A DNA stretch of 64,000 nt from Lethocerus indicus (GCA_019843655.1 JACDQD010000010.1:9531637-9595636); one strand, 5' to 3'; counted from the stretch's first letter, positions 13,301-28,300 are shown. Numbers and translations: made by a program. Notes: a model not told the origin generated them from the letters alone.

Positions 13301-16300
13301 AGCGATAGGACGACTGATTAATGGGACATTAGTGCAAGTGGTAGATAGATAGCCAACGTTGAATGAAATTAATAAATATTAAAAACATATCTCCGATCCT
13401 CACAGTTGATACAGGAATTCGAAAATCTAAATAACTGACAGGGATCTTATAGGCAAGCGCAACACAAATAGAGAACTGGAGGCTAGGATTGAGAAATCAA
13501 CCCGCATAAATGAATTCTCCATTGATGATTCACCCTCGTACCAGATTTTCGAACCATTTCCCAGTCGTCGTCCGTAAACACGGCGAGTACAACTCTATCC
13601 CACCCTATTTTGTTTCGTTCTTTTATAACCTGACCTATATATCTATTGCCTCAACGATGCTAATAGAGGATACCGGTTGTTTTTGTTTTCGCCCGAATCC
13701 GCCGCCGGCTTCTGGGATCAGTCTCGTTTGATTGTTTCTGTTTCTCGGTGGTCAGTTGTTTTCTGCACTTCCTAACTCGATGGATAGCATTAAATAGGTG
13801 ACACTAGAATGATATTTACTTGATTTTCTATCGATGAATGAAGAACAACCGTTACTTAAACTTGTCCACTTTATACAATAAATGCATTTCAGTTCATAGA
13901 ACATCATACTTTTAAAACGATTATAACGAATTCTTTGTTCGTTTGTGCAATATCGTGTAAGTGATTTGGTATCACTGTGGGATACCAAAGCGTTTTAGCT
14001 TTTACCATCCTAGTTAGCTTACCATCTTGACGTTCTCTCCTTCGTATAAAATACAGTCTGTCCCTTGTATATAACCTACCTGGCTTTGGCCGGCTCCCCC
14101 GAGGCCCCCATAAGGCGGAGGATTTCTCCAACCTGTTTCTATAAATATCCAAGCGGCCGTGCTAGCCGTGTATAGGCGGGGGAGCGGGGGACGTATTTAT
14201 AGCGTCCCGTCTCTCTCTCCCTCCCTGCCTCCCTTCCCCCCTAGTCAAGTCACAGTAGCAGTCGCAGTCTATCCAGAGGGAGAGAGAGAGAGAGAGAGAG
14301 AGATAGAGAGGGGTGTTCTTGATGTGTCGCGCTAGTGCTAGTTCCAGTGCCAGTGACCAGTTCCTGCTAATAGTGTCCTAGTCCTCAGCTGATTCGCGGC
14401 TAACCTAACCTAACATTTATAATATACAACATGTAGAAGCACCCGGTAAATATTGTACGCCGCAGCTAAAATTCTGAGCGGTAAATTTGAAACTTGTAAC
14501 TTCTTTAATTCTTATAATTTCCTGCCACATATCTAACAAAATTTATATTAAAATCGAAGTTCATTCTCTCTTCTGGTGAGCATGTGCGATCGTTTTGCTC
14601 TCAATACTAACTGGCAATGGGCTTATAGTTAGTAGTAAAAGGTTGAGTGTACTGTTGAGTGTGTGTTGTGTTGAATTGTTTTTCGCGTGAAAGACTTGAT
14701 AAAAGAAACCACCCAAATGAGACATGAGAACAGTTAGGGCTTCGGACTATCTCTAGTTATGGGTAGTGTTTGAACTTCAGGAACTGGGATTTTGAGACTT
14801 CTTCGACTGTCGGCATGTTGAGGTCATGGTGGATTGTATGGTTAGAAACATACCGGGGAGCATTAAGGATGGTACGAAGGACTTTTGACTGGAATCTCTG
14901 GATGCTGGCGATGTTGGGACTGGCAACGGTCCTTTAACTATTTTCATGTCTGAGATTTCATCCACTTCTGATAATTTGAACCGAGGTCGTTCGTTTATTT
15001 TCATTTTTCCTCCCTTTTCAATTAGCGGCGGGCACTGAATATGATTTTCTGAATATTATCGCCCGCATCACTAATAATATACTGCAGGTCTTGTAGGATC
15101 TGTTGTGTCTTCAAATATTTTCCGTGAATTGATGGGATTTTTTTTTACGAAATAAATTTTAAAAAACCGTTCTTCGTCGCAGACCGTTCGGAGTCAGACT
15201 GAATACGGGAAGGGGGGTAACGAGAGGGCGACGGGAACTTGGAAACGTTCCTGCTGCACGTGACGGATTATAAGTTCTTTAACCTCGGGTCGGCTCAGCC
15301 CCCCCCGGAGTCCTCGGCCAGTTAGCTTTCTTTTACGGTGTTTTGCCGGCTTTTTACGGCCTTGGCCTCGAGTTTTCTTGAAAAGTGGTTTTCGTCTGGT
15401 TTTTGGACGGCGGCCAACCTCAGGCGGTATACTGTACGCGCGCTTCTTCAGAGTACCACGAACCGGGGTATGAGTAATAGTTGGGAGGACTACGATGTCC
15501 ATTATGAACTGTGAACTTTAAGAATTTTTTTATAACTATATATAGATATATTGTTTTAAATTACAATAACGGAGAAGGCTTCTGAATGTGAATTGTAGAG
15601 TTTCTGTGTACATTTCTTCTGCCAGGACAGGATCGTTAAATCATCACCTACAACATCATCATTGAGATATTCTGGGACCGAGGTTACAGATAGGGTTAAA
15701 TTTGTCTACTATTTTTCGATTGATCTACGAGAGTACACCATCATGTAGTTTTGCATGTTGTTTTGAGAATTGTCACAATTTTACGTTCGACAATATAGGG
15801 AGCGAAATGAGAGTCATTGTTGTTGTTTTCGAAACGTTGGAGCGTTTTGAAAAGCGTAATTTACGTAATCGTAATTACGAAGAAGATATATACGTGGGTC
15901 CCTTTGGAACATTAAAATATAAAGTGAAAAACAGCGTCGAGAATTTCTTGTACGGCCCAATTTGTTCAAGTCATGACAGGTTCAGTCGTAATTGCCGTCT
16001 CTGTGCATGGATTACGCCTCCTTTGCATACTAAGGAGGAGAATATGTAGAACCTGTAATATAATTGGCGTAGCTAATTCGGTCCTTAATCAAGATCTGAA
16101 AGTTATTTTTGTACCCCGCATATAATTAGCGGGGGAAAAGTCAACATCTGGCCCGTTTCAAGACTTTCTTGACAACGTGTTTATTGTTGTCAGCGTATAT
16201 AAACTACAATTTTTATGTATTTGTAAGATTAAAATTTGTTAACGATAGGAACACGATGAGTTCGTAAAACTTAAAACGGTTGCCCTAAGTACAACATCGA

Positions 16301-19300
16301 ATTAACCGGAGGGAAACTATCTGGAGTATAAGTCCAGAAACCAGAGATAGTCCTTATGGTCGTGAAAACTCAGTGACGTCTCTCAAATGATTCCCTCTAC
16401 CGTCGGAAAAACAACCCTACGCCGAGTGGGGGCGGGAAATACAACTCGAGATTATACCTAAGCACGATTCATCCCATTAATATCCCCGCGGGTTTTTTCT
16501 CCCCCCCCCCTGCGCGGACCGAAGAATATTTGCCTCTACCAGCTATAAATTAACGACGCGCACTTTCCGATCTGGTGCTCCGTTCTCTCGAAAAATTTGG
16601 CTTGGATCCACCCTTAGTCTGTGGGATAAATCCGGGTTATACTCTCGGAGAGTCATCCTAACATTTATTGGATACGATGCGCGATATTTACTGCTTCGCG
16701 GAAAAGGTCGCCTATTGCCACAGGTTTCGAAATCTTTCTGACCGGCACTTTTCGAAAATGCGTTTGAACAGTTTTATAACTTTTCCTTACGAGTTGTAGT
16801 GAGAGGAAAATAATTTTTTTCTCCTACAATTGAAACGTTAGAGGCATGTCGCGATTTTCAAACCTCAGGTCTCCGCTGGGCTTTAAGCTTTCAAACTAAA
16901 AGCATTCCTATCGTCATGAATTCCTCCCTTCAGTTTGTTGTTCTTTAAATGGAGTCTCACACGAATGACTGATTCCTCGGTATTCTCCTTCGGGTTAAGA
17001 GAATTATTTTATAATTTAAGTGTTGTACAGTTACTAACGCTCTTTGCCTAACGACGCGCCATCGTCCTCAGTGTCACTACAAGTGGTACTGGAAAACAAG
17101 GCCCTGTTACACTTCAAAAACAACATTGAGCCAAAAGAAACATTTTCCTTTTGTGCAAAGTTTCAGCTTGAAATTTCCCTGTTATGTTTGTAATAAATTG
17201 GTAGAAAATGACAACAAAATACAATGAAGAGTTCACAGTACACTTTTCAATATCAAAATATTGTAGATTTCGTCTCTTTTTTTTGGCGAATAATGGACGG
17301 AAAAAGCGGAGCATCGACTAGAGAATGTTAATTAGGGAACAAAATTAACTTCCGGGGAAATGTGAATTTTTTCAAATCTCAGAATCAGAGAATAAAGGAA
17401 TATGAGATGCCGATAATGTAATTACGGGTGTAATTTGTTTTCGGCCCGTGTGGGCAGACAGTAAATAAATGAATAACGAGCCGCTAAAATTAATCATAAG
17501 GCCGGTCGCTATCACAATATGCTGGTTAGGGCCGAACACTATAAATTCTACTATAGACGCTTATAGGCCTTGCCCCCCTGGGACGCGATAGAACGTGGGT
17601 TCTCGTCCTCGTTAATAATTTCCAGAGTACAACCTCATTACATTTAAGTCCGTTGGCTCCGAAACGTGTTGGCTTCCGCGTCTCGGCTGTGATTTAAGCG
17701 AATCTGTTTTTTGATCCTCCTTATTTTAATAATCTCCTTAGACATATTACGTCCGGTATCATATATAGGACAAGATTCATGATCTACCCACGTGACACGT
17801 TAATAATTAAGTTGAAATTACTCGGTACGTTGCAGGACACCTCATCACTCTAACCAATGTTACGGGATTTTTCATTAATTTAAAAAATTTTGACTGTTTG
17901 AACTATCGCAGGTCGCTAACCTTGTCATTTAGTAACAGTAAATTGGCCACCACATTTCCTTCAACGATTCCGCCGTTGTTCAAATTCCTTAAATTAAAAA
18001 AATTGAACAAATTCCATTCCAACCGTCTTTAATAACAACATCCCATATTAGTTTAACATACCTGTTTTGTGGTCTGCAAGGGGTGGAATACCGTAGATTT
18101 CGTGTGTTTCTGTCTCCTCTCGCTGGTTTGGTCTTTCGCTAGACCGGCGAGAGGAGACAGAAACAGAAATCTACAATATCCCATATATTTAAACCCCCGT
18201 TCGATAGGAATCTTGATAACTTGTTGTATTGTGATCGTTATAGTTGTATTGTTGTATACGGAGGACACATTTTTTAATTTAAAAATGCTTAGAAAGAAAC
18301 CAATTTATCCAGCCTTGTATTTCATGTTTTAATTTTCAGAATTAAATTTTGAGCAGTCAACAATTGTTGGGATTAGATATGGGGCGTACACAGATTTTTC
18401 TTTCTCAAAAAAGAATTACTTCTTTCAAGTGTTTGAATTGCTCTTTGTATCGGGTTCCTGAGTACGAGATTAACGGAAGGATATTTAATTACTGGGATAG
18501 TTAGTTCAGTATCCTTTTCTTATTATGAGACGGAATATAAAATAGGCCTTGCCGCTTAGCTCGGAGTATTCAACCGGAATATGGCGGTAAATAAGAGTTT
18601 TTCTACTGGTAGAAATTCAGTGGTCCTATATGCATAGGGCGTAATGGGGCAAAAATATAAGGACCTCGTATCTGAGCAATTTGTTCTTTCTTGTTAATTT
18701 CTGGCCAACTTTCTCTTCGTGTATTTATCTCTTGAATTTTAATCCATTAGCAACGGCCGTAAGATTCGCCCCCGCCGCGTCGTAAATTGTGCCCTCGTTC
18801 CATCCGCACGCCTCTCGCCGTTGGGTTAAAATAGCGGTCTCCGCTCTCGCTGTGTCCAGTTTCCCCGTTTAGAGAAGGGCAGACACCGCATCATAAATTA
18901 GGGCATAGAAACATAGGTACAGCTGTTGCCTCGGACTTTTATGCTCGGGCCGAGAACAAATTACGCACGCGGGCCCCGGACAAAAATATATAAGTACGGC
19001 AAGAAAATAAAAATCCTCCTTTATTTATTCTTGGAATAAAATAAATTTTTCTTTTATTTATTGCGCTATTTCGCAAATATTCCGGTCTAAAGGGGAAACG
19101 GACTGTATTGAAAGCCCATTCATACGCTTTGAGTCCATTCACAGATAGTAATTATTAGTCAGGCAAAAAAAGTTTAATTCGTTAGAATCGTATTTTTATT
19201 CAATATTATCTTTTGTATGCCTCACTCTTATAATTAAACACTTTTTATCAGTCAGTTCATGAAATCGTTATACTGCATGTTCCCAAATATTATTTACATT

Positions 19301-22300
19301 ATAATTGATTTATAACTCAGAGCTCAGTGTGATGCTTCACTCTCTATCTAGAAAATAGATTTTTTATTCCTAGAAATTAATACAAAAATTATAGTCTAAG
19401 AAGATCTCTAGGCCAGCGGCGTTTTAGCCGACCGATGTTGAGGTCATGGTGGATTGTGTGGTTAGAAACATACCGGGGAGCATTAAGGATGGTACGAAGG
19501 ACTTTCGACTGAAATCTCTGGATGCGAGCGATGTCGGATGTCTCGGTGGAACCCCATAGCTCTATACCGTATGTCCATTTCGGTTTAATTATCGCTTTGT
19601 ATATTGTCAGTTTGTTACTTAAGGTCAATCTTGATGTCCGTTTCAGTAATGGTCTTAAAAGTTCAAATTTTTGGTTTAAGTCGATCAAGTCAACTTGATT
19701 TTTTTTAGCTGGTGCGCGTTGAAATATTTTATTGCTGCATACCTCTGGACAACCTATCGAAACCGAAGGTGATCCTTCATTATTCTCTTACTTTAACCGA
19801 TTAACTGCGAATATTGAACCTGTAAATTGAATTGAGGAATCAATATAGACCGAATTGAGAGCCGCCGCAAGTGTTGGCGTTGGTACAAGGGTAACCAGTC
19901 ACGCCTCCGCTCATCCACCGACGCGCTCTGTCCCGCACATTCCGCTTTTCTGTTCGACGTTTCCGGTGCTTAAACTTGCACTTAACGCCGGTCCAATCGA
20001 GTAAAATTTTCAATTATACGAAAATTATACGTCATCATGGACGTTGGTCGCGGAGAAGTTGTTTTACATACGCTCGTCAACTGTATTGTTGCCACCTTTT
20101 AACATCAGACACGTTATGTCGTTATTTAATTTCTTTTTAAAATGAGATCGCAAAAGTTTCATAATCTGAGTCAATTATAGTGAAATGTCGAAACGTATAG
20201 AGATCAATGCGAATAAAGCTCCCGACATCCTTTCGATAATATCAACGTATTTAGGCACCTCATGCTTCGTTGTCTACCACTTTTGAGCTGTTAGTTCGAT
20301 CTTCTATCAAATCCTCTACCTCTTTTAGAATCCCACTATTTTTGGGATGAAAAACTCTTCGGAATAGTCTTATTTGAAAAAAAAATGGTAATCGAATTCA
20401 TATAATAAATGTAGCTATGTACTATTGTTCGTTAAGCTAAATTATCGTTCTTTATTTGCCCTGGTATATATTAGGGTGTCCCATAAGTTTCTTCTCCCCC
20501 TCGCTTGAATGACTTTAAATGGCTGTGTTTAAATTTACATTCATTCTGATCTCTTATCCGTTTATGACATAGGTTACCGTTGTCCCAGAGCTCTTTCGAA
20601 GCGCGTTTCGTTGGTGACAAAGTGTCTTTTAAAATTTTTCCTGCACCATTCAATATGCAGAGCCGACAGAAGCATTTGCGGCATGTTATGCTTCATTGTT
20701 TTTAAAAAAGGCATTAGGGCGCTGCAGACGAGATTTTCAGCGTACATAAGATTCAACGGTACATAAGCATTTAATCAAGATGGGATGTGTGAATCGATAA
20801 TATTATATATTCATTTCGGTCCAGAAAAGGGAAAAAACTTATGGGACACCATAATAGTTATTTGAGCTATTGAGCCATAATAGCTATTTGAGTTGAAACA
20901 GCTTTTATATTCCTTCGAATTGCTGTTTAATTCGGTCCTAAATTGTTGTATAAGAGCGACAGATTGCCCGCGAATATGTTGAACTAAATGGCGATTTCCC
21001 CGTGGGTTTTTTTTACAAATGGCCCTGCCATCCATCAGGAGGAGAGGCCCCTCACCTCCTCCACCCCCCTACCACTATTTCTCATCCGTTCCAATAATCT
21101 AATTTTAAACTGGACCGCTATCCCGGATTCCGTAGGACCGGGCCGCCGGACTTGAGACGTCATTTCGTACAATTAAAAATCGTGGAATTGAACGAATAAA
21201 TCTTAAATAATTGAGGTAATTTGTAAATAACATATAGGGCGGAACAGGGTCGGCTTTGGGGGGTTTCTAATCAATGAGCGCAGTCTTTCAGCTGTCATTC
21301 TGAACTTTGAATAACGCGGCTGTTTCAATGATTTACAATCGGTAATAATATTCATTCGTGGCATGATTTGTGCCCTTTAACTTGGATCTATTCGACGCTT
21401 TGAAAAACATTAGATCTGGACCGTCCGATACTGGATTTGTGAGCTTATGAACAGTTGGATAAAATTTGCGATTTTGAAATTAGAAAATTTGCCTCCATTA
21501 TCTGTGCCCTTGTACACGGGATGTTTCAGAAGTGTAAAACGGCAATTTCATTTCGAAATCGCCGAAGCGTTCAGCTACTCTTTAGTGCTGCCTTGGAAAA
21601 AGGATGTTGTGACTCTTTCGTCACTATCAGTAAATTACTTTGCAACAAGTGATTGTGTTTGAATCAATGACAATGATTTTTTTTTAAACCCTTCAAATAA
21701 ATTCTATTCAATGAGACCTCTTCAGCAGTTGGAATATTACCTTGGAGAAATTTTAGTTGGCTTGTGAAAGTTTACTAAGATTCACTGTGGGCATTTTTTC
21801 CACTCATTTGAAGATAAGGGCAGTAGGGAAAATAAAATAGACAGAGTTGAAAACGAAATTAGAACGGTGCCAGATTGGGGCAGGTTCTCGGCGTGAACCT
21901 CGTCCCAATTTGAGCCCGAAACCGGATCCCGAAACTCTGACTCTGAACCTCTTTTCAACGGCGTAAATCCACCTTCAGCACGCTCCAGAAACAAACGAAA
22001 AAAAATCCATCAATAAACCCCGTGGTGCATACGAAGCACCGATTACAGAAACTGGGGCGGCCGAGACCGGGACATATTCGGACTTAATTGCCGGTGTTTA
22101 AATTTAAGCGCCGGCTTAAATTCAACGGGCGGTAATCTGTGTGCTTTCGCGTACCGGGAGAGAGGTACGCTCGGAGAGTTCCATAAATCTGAAACTTAAT
22201 GAGGAGGCAAAAAATAAGCCGGTCTAACAACGCAAGAAAATATTGAAATGAGATGGTATTATATCACGATGCTATTTTTAAATTTTAAATGCAAATTCTC

Positions 22301-25300
22301 GAAAATAAAAGATTCGTACTTGTTAAAGTACGCTTAGCTCTGTTCTACCTACGGAATAAGCGCTACAAAAAGTGTTGACATGCCATACGAGATTCTGCAA
22401 GAAAATTGCCTGGAAGGAATGAAAAAAGAAAAATTCCGCCGGGAAATTATAGCGGAAGGCATAAAACTAGCGTTCGAAAAACCTTGCAAAACCTATTAAA
22501 TTTTTACAATCGCTTTTTCGGACCCATGTGTTGGGGTAATTGGGACGATCCGTGCAATAAACAAGTAAATGATCAATGTCGAGTTAGTTCTAAACCTTTC
22601 AACCGAATCTCATGTAAACGATGATTTAGCGATCTTATAGGAAATGTGAAATATGCGTACAATTAACCAAACTCGTAAATTCCATGAGTTCTCTCTCATC
22701 GTGCGATGTTTACAGTCGAGTTTATGTGTTCCTGGGAGGAACGTGTCATCGTTTTGCCCAACTTCTGATGATTTATTCCTATTCGTCGTTGGCTCGTTCT
22801 TGCCGGTTTCTATCCCCGAATCTCTCGGTCAAGGACATGTGGATGGAGGCGTTCTGGTTGTCTTCGGGCGGTGGGAGAGCCCTGGAATAGGTAAAACCTT
22901 GATCCACTTGTCCGGATATAGGCGATCGCTGGGAATAAGCCCTGGGAATCCCGCCACTTCGCCCCCAATGAACTTCTTGTCCCGAGGAAGTCGTGGAATG
23001 AAAGGACAGCTTTGAAGAATACGGCGGACTAGTTTTTAACCCGTTCGCTACCAAACGTCACATATATGTGGCACAGCTTTTTTTACCACGCCCCAACGTC
23101 ACACATATGTGACAGATATTTCTGCTCAATTTACAAAGGCATGTTTGAACACGTTGAGTATTGAACAAAATTGTTAAGTTCTAAAACTGTAAAATGTATG
23201 AAGTCTGTACTTGGTCTGCTCTCGCTTTAGATTATTTGGAGTTTTTATAACAGTTGAATAGGTCGGTTTAGCAGGGTTATTGGAATTAACAGGGAATAAG
23301 TTAAATTTAAAAAGGAAAAGATTTTGTTAAGCAAAATTATCAAAATTTATAGTTTCCAGATGATATTGCCTTTACACTACTTAATTCTGGTAGCGAAGTA
23401 CCTATGTTTTCACGCAGCCATAATTTATATGAAAAATCTGGAGAAACGAGTTAGATGCCATGTATGTGCCAAAAACAAACAGCGCAAAGCTACTTTCTTC
23501 GCCTGTGAGATTTGCAAAACTAATAATTTTTGCCGCACAACCGATTGGATTGTGCGTTGATAAATGTTTTAAAATTTATCATACAAAATAAAATGAATTT
23601 CATATTTGTATTTTTTTTGTCTTATATTCACTTTCTTCTAATTTTATGTGACACATATATGTGACACGTGGGCTACGGCGTTTATTTTTTATCTATAGCA
23701 CAGCGTCACATATTTGTGTCAGTTTAAAAGAATGCTTATTTTAATTTTTTAGACTGTTCTAAATACACAAACGTGAAATCTATTCCAATTGATTTCATAT
23801 AATCGCGAAAAAAATCTTGGGCTATGGTGGATGTCTTCTCCAGAAGCTAACTGGTTAATCAACTTAATTTTGAGAGGATGTTGAACACTGTGAGGATTCA
23901 TTTGTAGGTATCTCCTGTGTGTAGATTAGCTCGTTGTGAATTCATCAAGCGTTCCATATCTTTATCGCGATACGGAGATATACAGCGTGTTGGTACCAGG
24001 CTGTAGATTTAATAAAATAGAGTGGAGTGGATCCGGGATTGTAGGGTTGAGAGGGCGGCGACAGGGTGAGCCTGTGGCCGGGTCGCAATTAGGGGCGATT
24101 TGCTTTCTAAAACGGTGCAGGTGGATGCGATTAGTTGATCCGAAGCCCGTCCCGCCTTAGTGGGGCGCTAAACGGCCGGCAGGCCAAATTGCCGACTGGG
24201 CGCTACCCGCTCATTAGAGAGCCCCACTCGATACCGCAGGGGGCCGGTTCTTAACGGTATAAACGGCGGTATAAATTATGGAATTTGAGATCTGGAGAGT
24301 GCCGCGAATTGAGGGATCCTCCTCGAGCAAACCTTGTTTGGCCTACCGTCTTTTAATATTAAATTTCCCGTTTCTAAACTCCTCCAATGTTACCCATTAC
24401 CTTAAACACCGCTACATCAAATAGTGCCCTCACTACTTCTTTATCCGTAGGAGAAAACTGCCCCTCATTATTAGGGCAGCAAGTGTCGACCCTTTTCACT
24501 CTGAGATCCTTCCTGTTTATGGAAAGCATCGCTGTTGGAGCTCTTACTTAAATTTATTTGCTCGTACATTTACTATACTTATTCAACTACTTTTCTGCTA
24601 ATATATTCACTATATAAAGTCATTGGAAAAACAGCCGATCAGATTGTTGCATGAGGTCTCGCCAACTTCAGTAGCATTCAATAAATTACTGAGACATTTA
24701 GGCAAGTGTCTGTTTTGGTTTAACAGTGTGAGGGGAGTTCTTTTATATTATTATTATATTTATAAACTATACCACGTTAAATTCCCGGTGATCTGGTATC
24801 CGGCCAGTGGCCCAATACCTCGAGAAGGGCCACGAGAAGGTTGAGTTGAAATTGAGAAGGTAAAAAGGGTAAAGGGGGCGTCGGTTCTCAAAGGGGCCGC
24901 CGGGGTCCACCGCATACTAATGCAAATGCACCGGCGGGGTCCGACCTAGCTCTGTATAAAGCCTCAAGCCCAACAACACTATCCAAGCCCAGCCTATAGA
25001 CTTAACATTCAACTTCCTTAGTGGGCTGTAGTAAGCTTAATCTACTAAATAATACTAAAGATTGTAAAACAAGAAAAGATTCCAGGTTTTTTTTGGTTCA
25101 TTCTCTGTTACATGGGCATTTGGGAAAGTTTTGCACTCAATACTTCCTGGTTCTTGAAACTTAAATTCTGAACTAATTTGTTCATCTTCATCGTGGAGTC
25201 ATACTGTATTTCATTGATGAAAAAATAAATATCCGCAGTTCTTAAAAACAACATCGCCTTATTTTCTAGTTTATTTTCAATTATTATCCACTGTAAGGCA

Positions 25301-28300
25301 CATATGATCACACCGGTCCGGTTTTCGTTATATTCCATCACTTTCGTGTATTTCCCCGTAGGTCCAGGGGCAAAGAACGATACGATTAATCTAATCGGTC
25401 CAATACACATTACAATGTTTTAGTGTCGAGATGTTGTTTGGGAACTTTCTTAAAAAAATTATCAGCTCGGCCAGTTGAACAAATAAACTGTTGGACACGG
25501 TTTCGTTCTATAGCATTCTATAACGTTCAGGCGTCTTGTGGGCCTAACTGAACACTCCGAAGTTCGGTCACAACCTTGAGAGTTGTGGTCGGGGCATAAC
25601 CTGACGTTCAACATGCGCTCCCCCGTCTACCGTCTGTAATATCCACTAGTATCCAACATTATCCCCTATATGATCCTGTATTTTCCAATAATAACCAGTC
25701 TCTGTGCCTGGGAGATTTGCCAAGCTTCCATTAGGGTCCGGGCGGACCTAACGACGCCAATCGCGCGGCGGTGTTAATGACCGCTGGGTGGCTAATACAA
25801 ATTCATAAATATGCAACGGTCCTAAGAAACAATGGCCTAATTGAATTCAATTGATTATTCATCGCTCTTTGTATTTCCGAATGCTCTCCGGTGTGTCTGT
25901 GACGTGTAGCGGAATTCCTATCACGGAATAAATAATATCTACCTGGCAATCGTATATCCGTCGTCAGCTTGGAAAATATTAAGGAGATAGACACCAAATT
26001 TAGTTCGAAAGTAATTTCATTCGAATGGATTATCTGGTCATAGTATTAAAATAAGAAATTGACTTTTGTTTACTTCTCGATTTCAAAGCAACGCGTCTGA
26101 TTGGAGGCAGAGGATAGAAATATACGGAGGGTAGGAATCCGGAAGAAAAATGTCCTTATTATTGCTATTCTATCCGGAAGCCGAATCTTATCGCTTTACG
26201 ATTTCACCGTCTTTTATTACCCGCTCCCCACACTTTATCGTGCTTTCCAATACCTGTTACCAACTTTCCAATTTCATGGCCAAATTTCCCTGACGACTGT
26301 TCCAACTTTACGCGAAACGCAATGCTTTGGGATTTTTCGCCCAGTGATTCACTGTCGTTATCATAAAAGAAACGAATTTGTCGTCAATTACTGTGGAATA
26401 ATCATAAACCGAGTATTTATTTAACATACCTGTTTTGTGGTCTGCGAGGGATTGGAATACCGTAGATATCGTGTGTGTTTCTGTCTCCTATCGCTGGTTT
26501 GGTCTTTTGCTAGACCGGTTTCGGCTGCTCGCCATCTTCAGTAGCGATGTTACTGAAGATGTTACCGAAAAGCATCCAAAGTGCCAAAAGCGACTACCAC
26601 CGCTACTGAAGACGGCGAGCAGCCGAAACCGGTCTAGCAAAAGACCAAAGCAGCGAGAGGAGACAGAAACACACGGAATCTTCGAGTTCTTTGATCCCCG
26701 ATTAATTATATTTCTATTTTCACCCGAAAAAAGTATTAAATCTGATATACTTTGCTTAAAAAAAGATCCCCACAATTTCCACAATTGATAGTGAAATTAA
26801 AAAATGTAAAATACTTCACGGTGGCACTCGCAGACTGAATAGTATTGACAAGGAAACACAATCTTTGGCAGTGGAAACACAATGAATAGAATGAACACCT
26901 GCGCGCGCTAGAGCGAGAAATCAGCCCGCATAAATGAATTCTCTATTGATGATTCACTCTCGTCCCAGCCATCCTGACCAGTACTCAGTAGTTATGAGTA
27001 AACACGGCGAGTATCGTTTGGTTTCGGATAGAAAATATTCATTCATTCGAAGTGTGCTATTATATGTTTTTCGTTTATGAATTCATTCGATAACAATATC
27101 AATATGTTGACTGTCTTTACCGGCACCAGACAATAATTCGGTTGAATTGGATATGTTAATATCAGATGTAAAAATAACACTCTTTGCCGACGCCTTAGGC
27201 AGGAAAATGGTCCCATTAAGAATGGGCTGTCGGTCGTTTATAACCCGGCGTAAAGCGAGGCGAATCGAAGGTTGTGAATCGACGCCCTCGCAGTTTTCAA
27301 TCACCGTATAAACAGTTCCGGTACAATTAACGATTCAAAACTGTTACGCTCCAGATTCGAGACAGAACAATTGAACAATACAAAATCGTTGTTCTCTCTG
27401 CAGCGTTTAAAGCGACGGCTTAAACCTAATGCCTATAATCAATTGATATCGGTTTAATAAGATGAATGATTGGGTGGTATTAATTCAGCGATACCCATCA
27501 TACTCTCCCTCGAATTACCCACCTCTATATTCAAATTATTATATACTAAAATCAAATTTTAATCTAGACACTGGAGTGTAATTATACTCCATCGTAGATT
27601 TGATAGGCTATTTTCTTCCTAATTATTTTCACAGAGATCTGTAATTTCTCATTAGCGTGAAATGGAAATTATTTGGAACGAATACAATGGGTTGTGTATT
27701 CAGATTTTTCCTTTTTGTTACGCTGAAAGTTCAGACATAAAAAACAATATCAACACTGGGGGGTTTATCTATCAATGTTTATACTTCAAATGCTCACAAC
27801 CCCGTTTTCTGGCCTCCTTTTAAACAACGCGTAAAGGACGATTTATAATGGGAATTCTAAACGATCTAATACTGGGTCGCATCTCGCATCTCGTCCCGTA
27901 ATGAAAGTCAGCCTGTGTGACGCATGTTTCAAGTATATCCGCTCTACTAATTAAGTCTGTAAGGCTGGAAACTGACGGGTCCGTGAACTATATAGGAGGC
28001 TGCGATGGCCAACCTCCTCCCTTCCCCTTGCCAGTTTAGACCCCTCCGTTTTATGGCCTTATACTGTCACTCTTCACTAGGAGCGGAAAAAAATAAAACA
28101 GGAACCTCTCGCTTTTAACAAACCGGTCTATAATTAGCCTCCGGCGAGGCTTACAATACTCCGACCGCGCTTCCCGGACGTCTCAATCTCACACGGCCAA
28201 GTCCGGAATAGTCAATTCCAGACAATCAAAATAACGGACCGATTTTTTTCATATATTTTACGAAAAATTAAGTTTAAGCTCAACGTCGGGGTGTCCGCTC

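Larger units (their letters stand above)
4340..14189. other. First coding intron, left part
   Basis: No supported exon. Holds the CT repeat at 5.7 kb and foldback copy 1 at 10.25 kb. GC-richer patches at 5.5-6.0, 9.06-9.4 and 11.1-11.4 kb contain short open frames without recognisable protein motifs. Confidence 0.5.
14926..26420. other. First coding intron, middle part
   Basis: Holds foldback copy 2, jockey copy 2, the mariner derivative and the piggyBac-like remnant, separated by unique AT-rich sequence. A lysine/arginine-rich minus-strand frame (15194-15502) is open in a GC-rich patch, but I do not recognise it. Confidence 0.5.

Noticed and set aside
14399..14415. Telomere-like CCTAA repeats (ctaacctaacctaac)
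   Set aside because: Only two to three units; too short to mean a telomere or interstitial telomeric block.
15702..16049. 115-codon plus-strand frame
   Set aside because: No recognised family, no splice context and ordinary composition; left unannotated.
22653..23054. Opposing open frames of 120 and 91 codons
   Set aside because: No conserved motif on either strand; consistent with chance in a GC-moderate patch.
26435..26788. Overlapping open frames on both strands
   Set aside because: They are produced by the palindrome of foldback copy 3 and have no separate coding signal.
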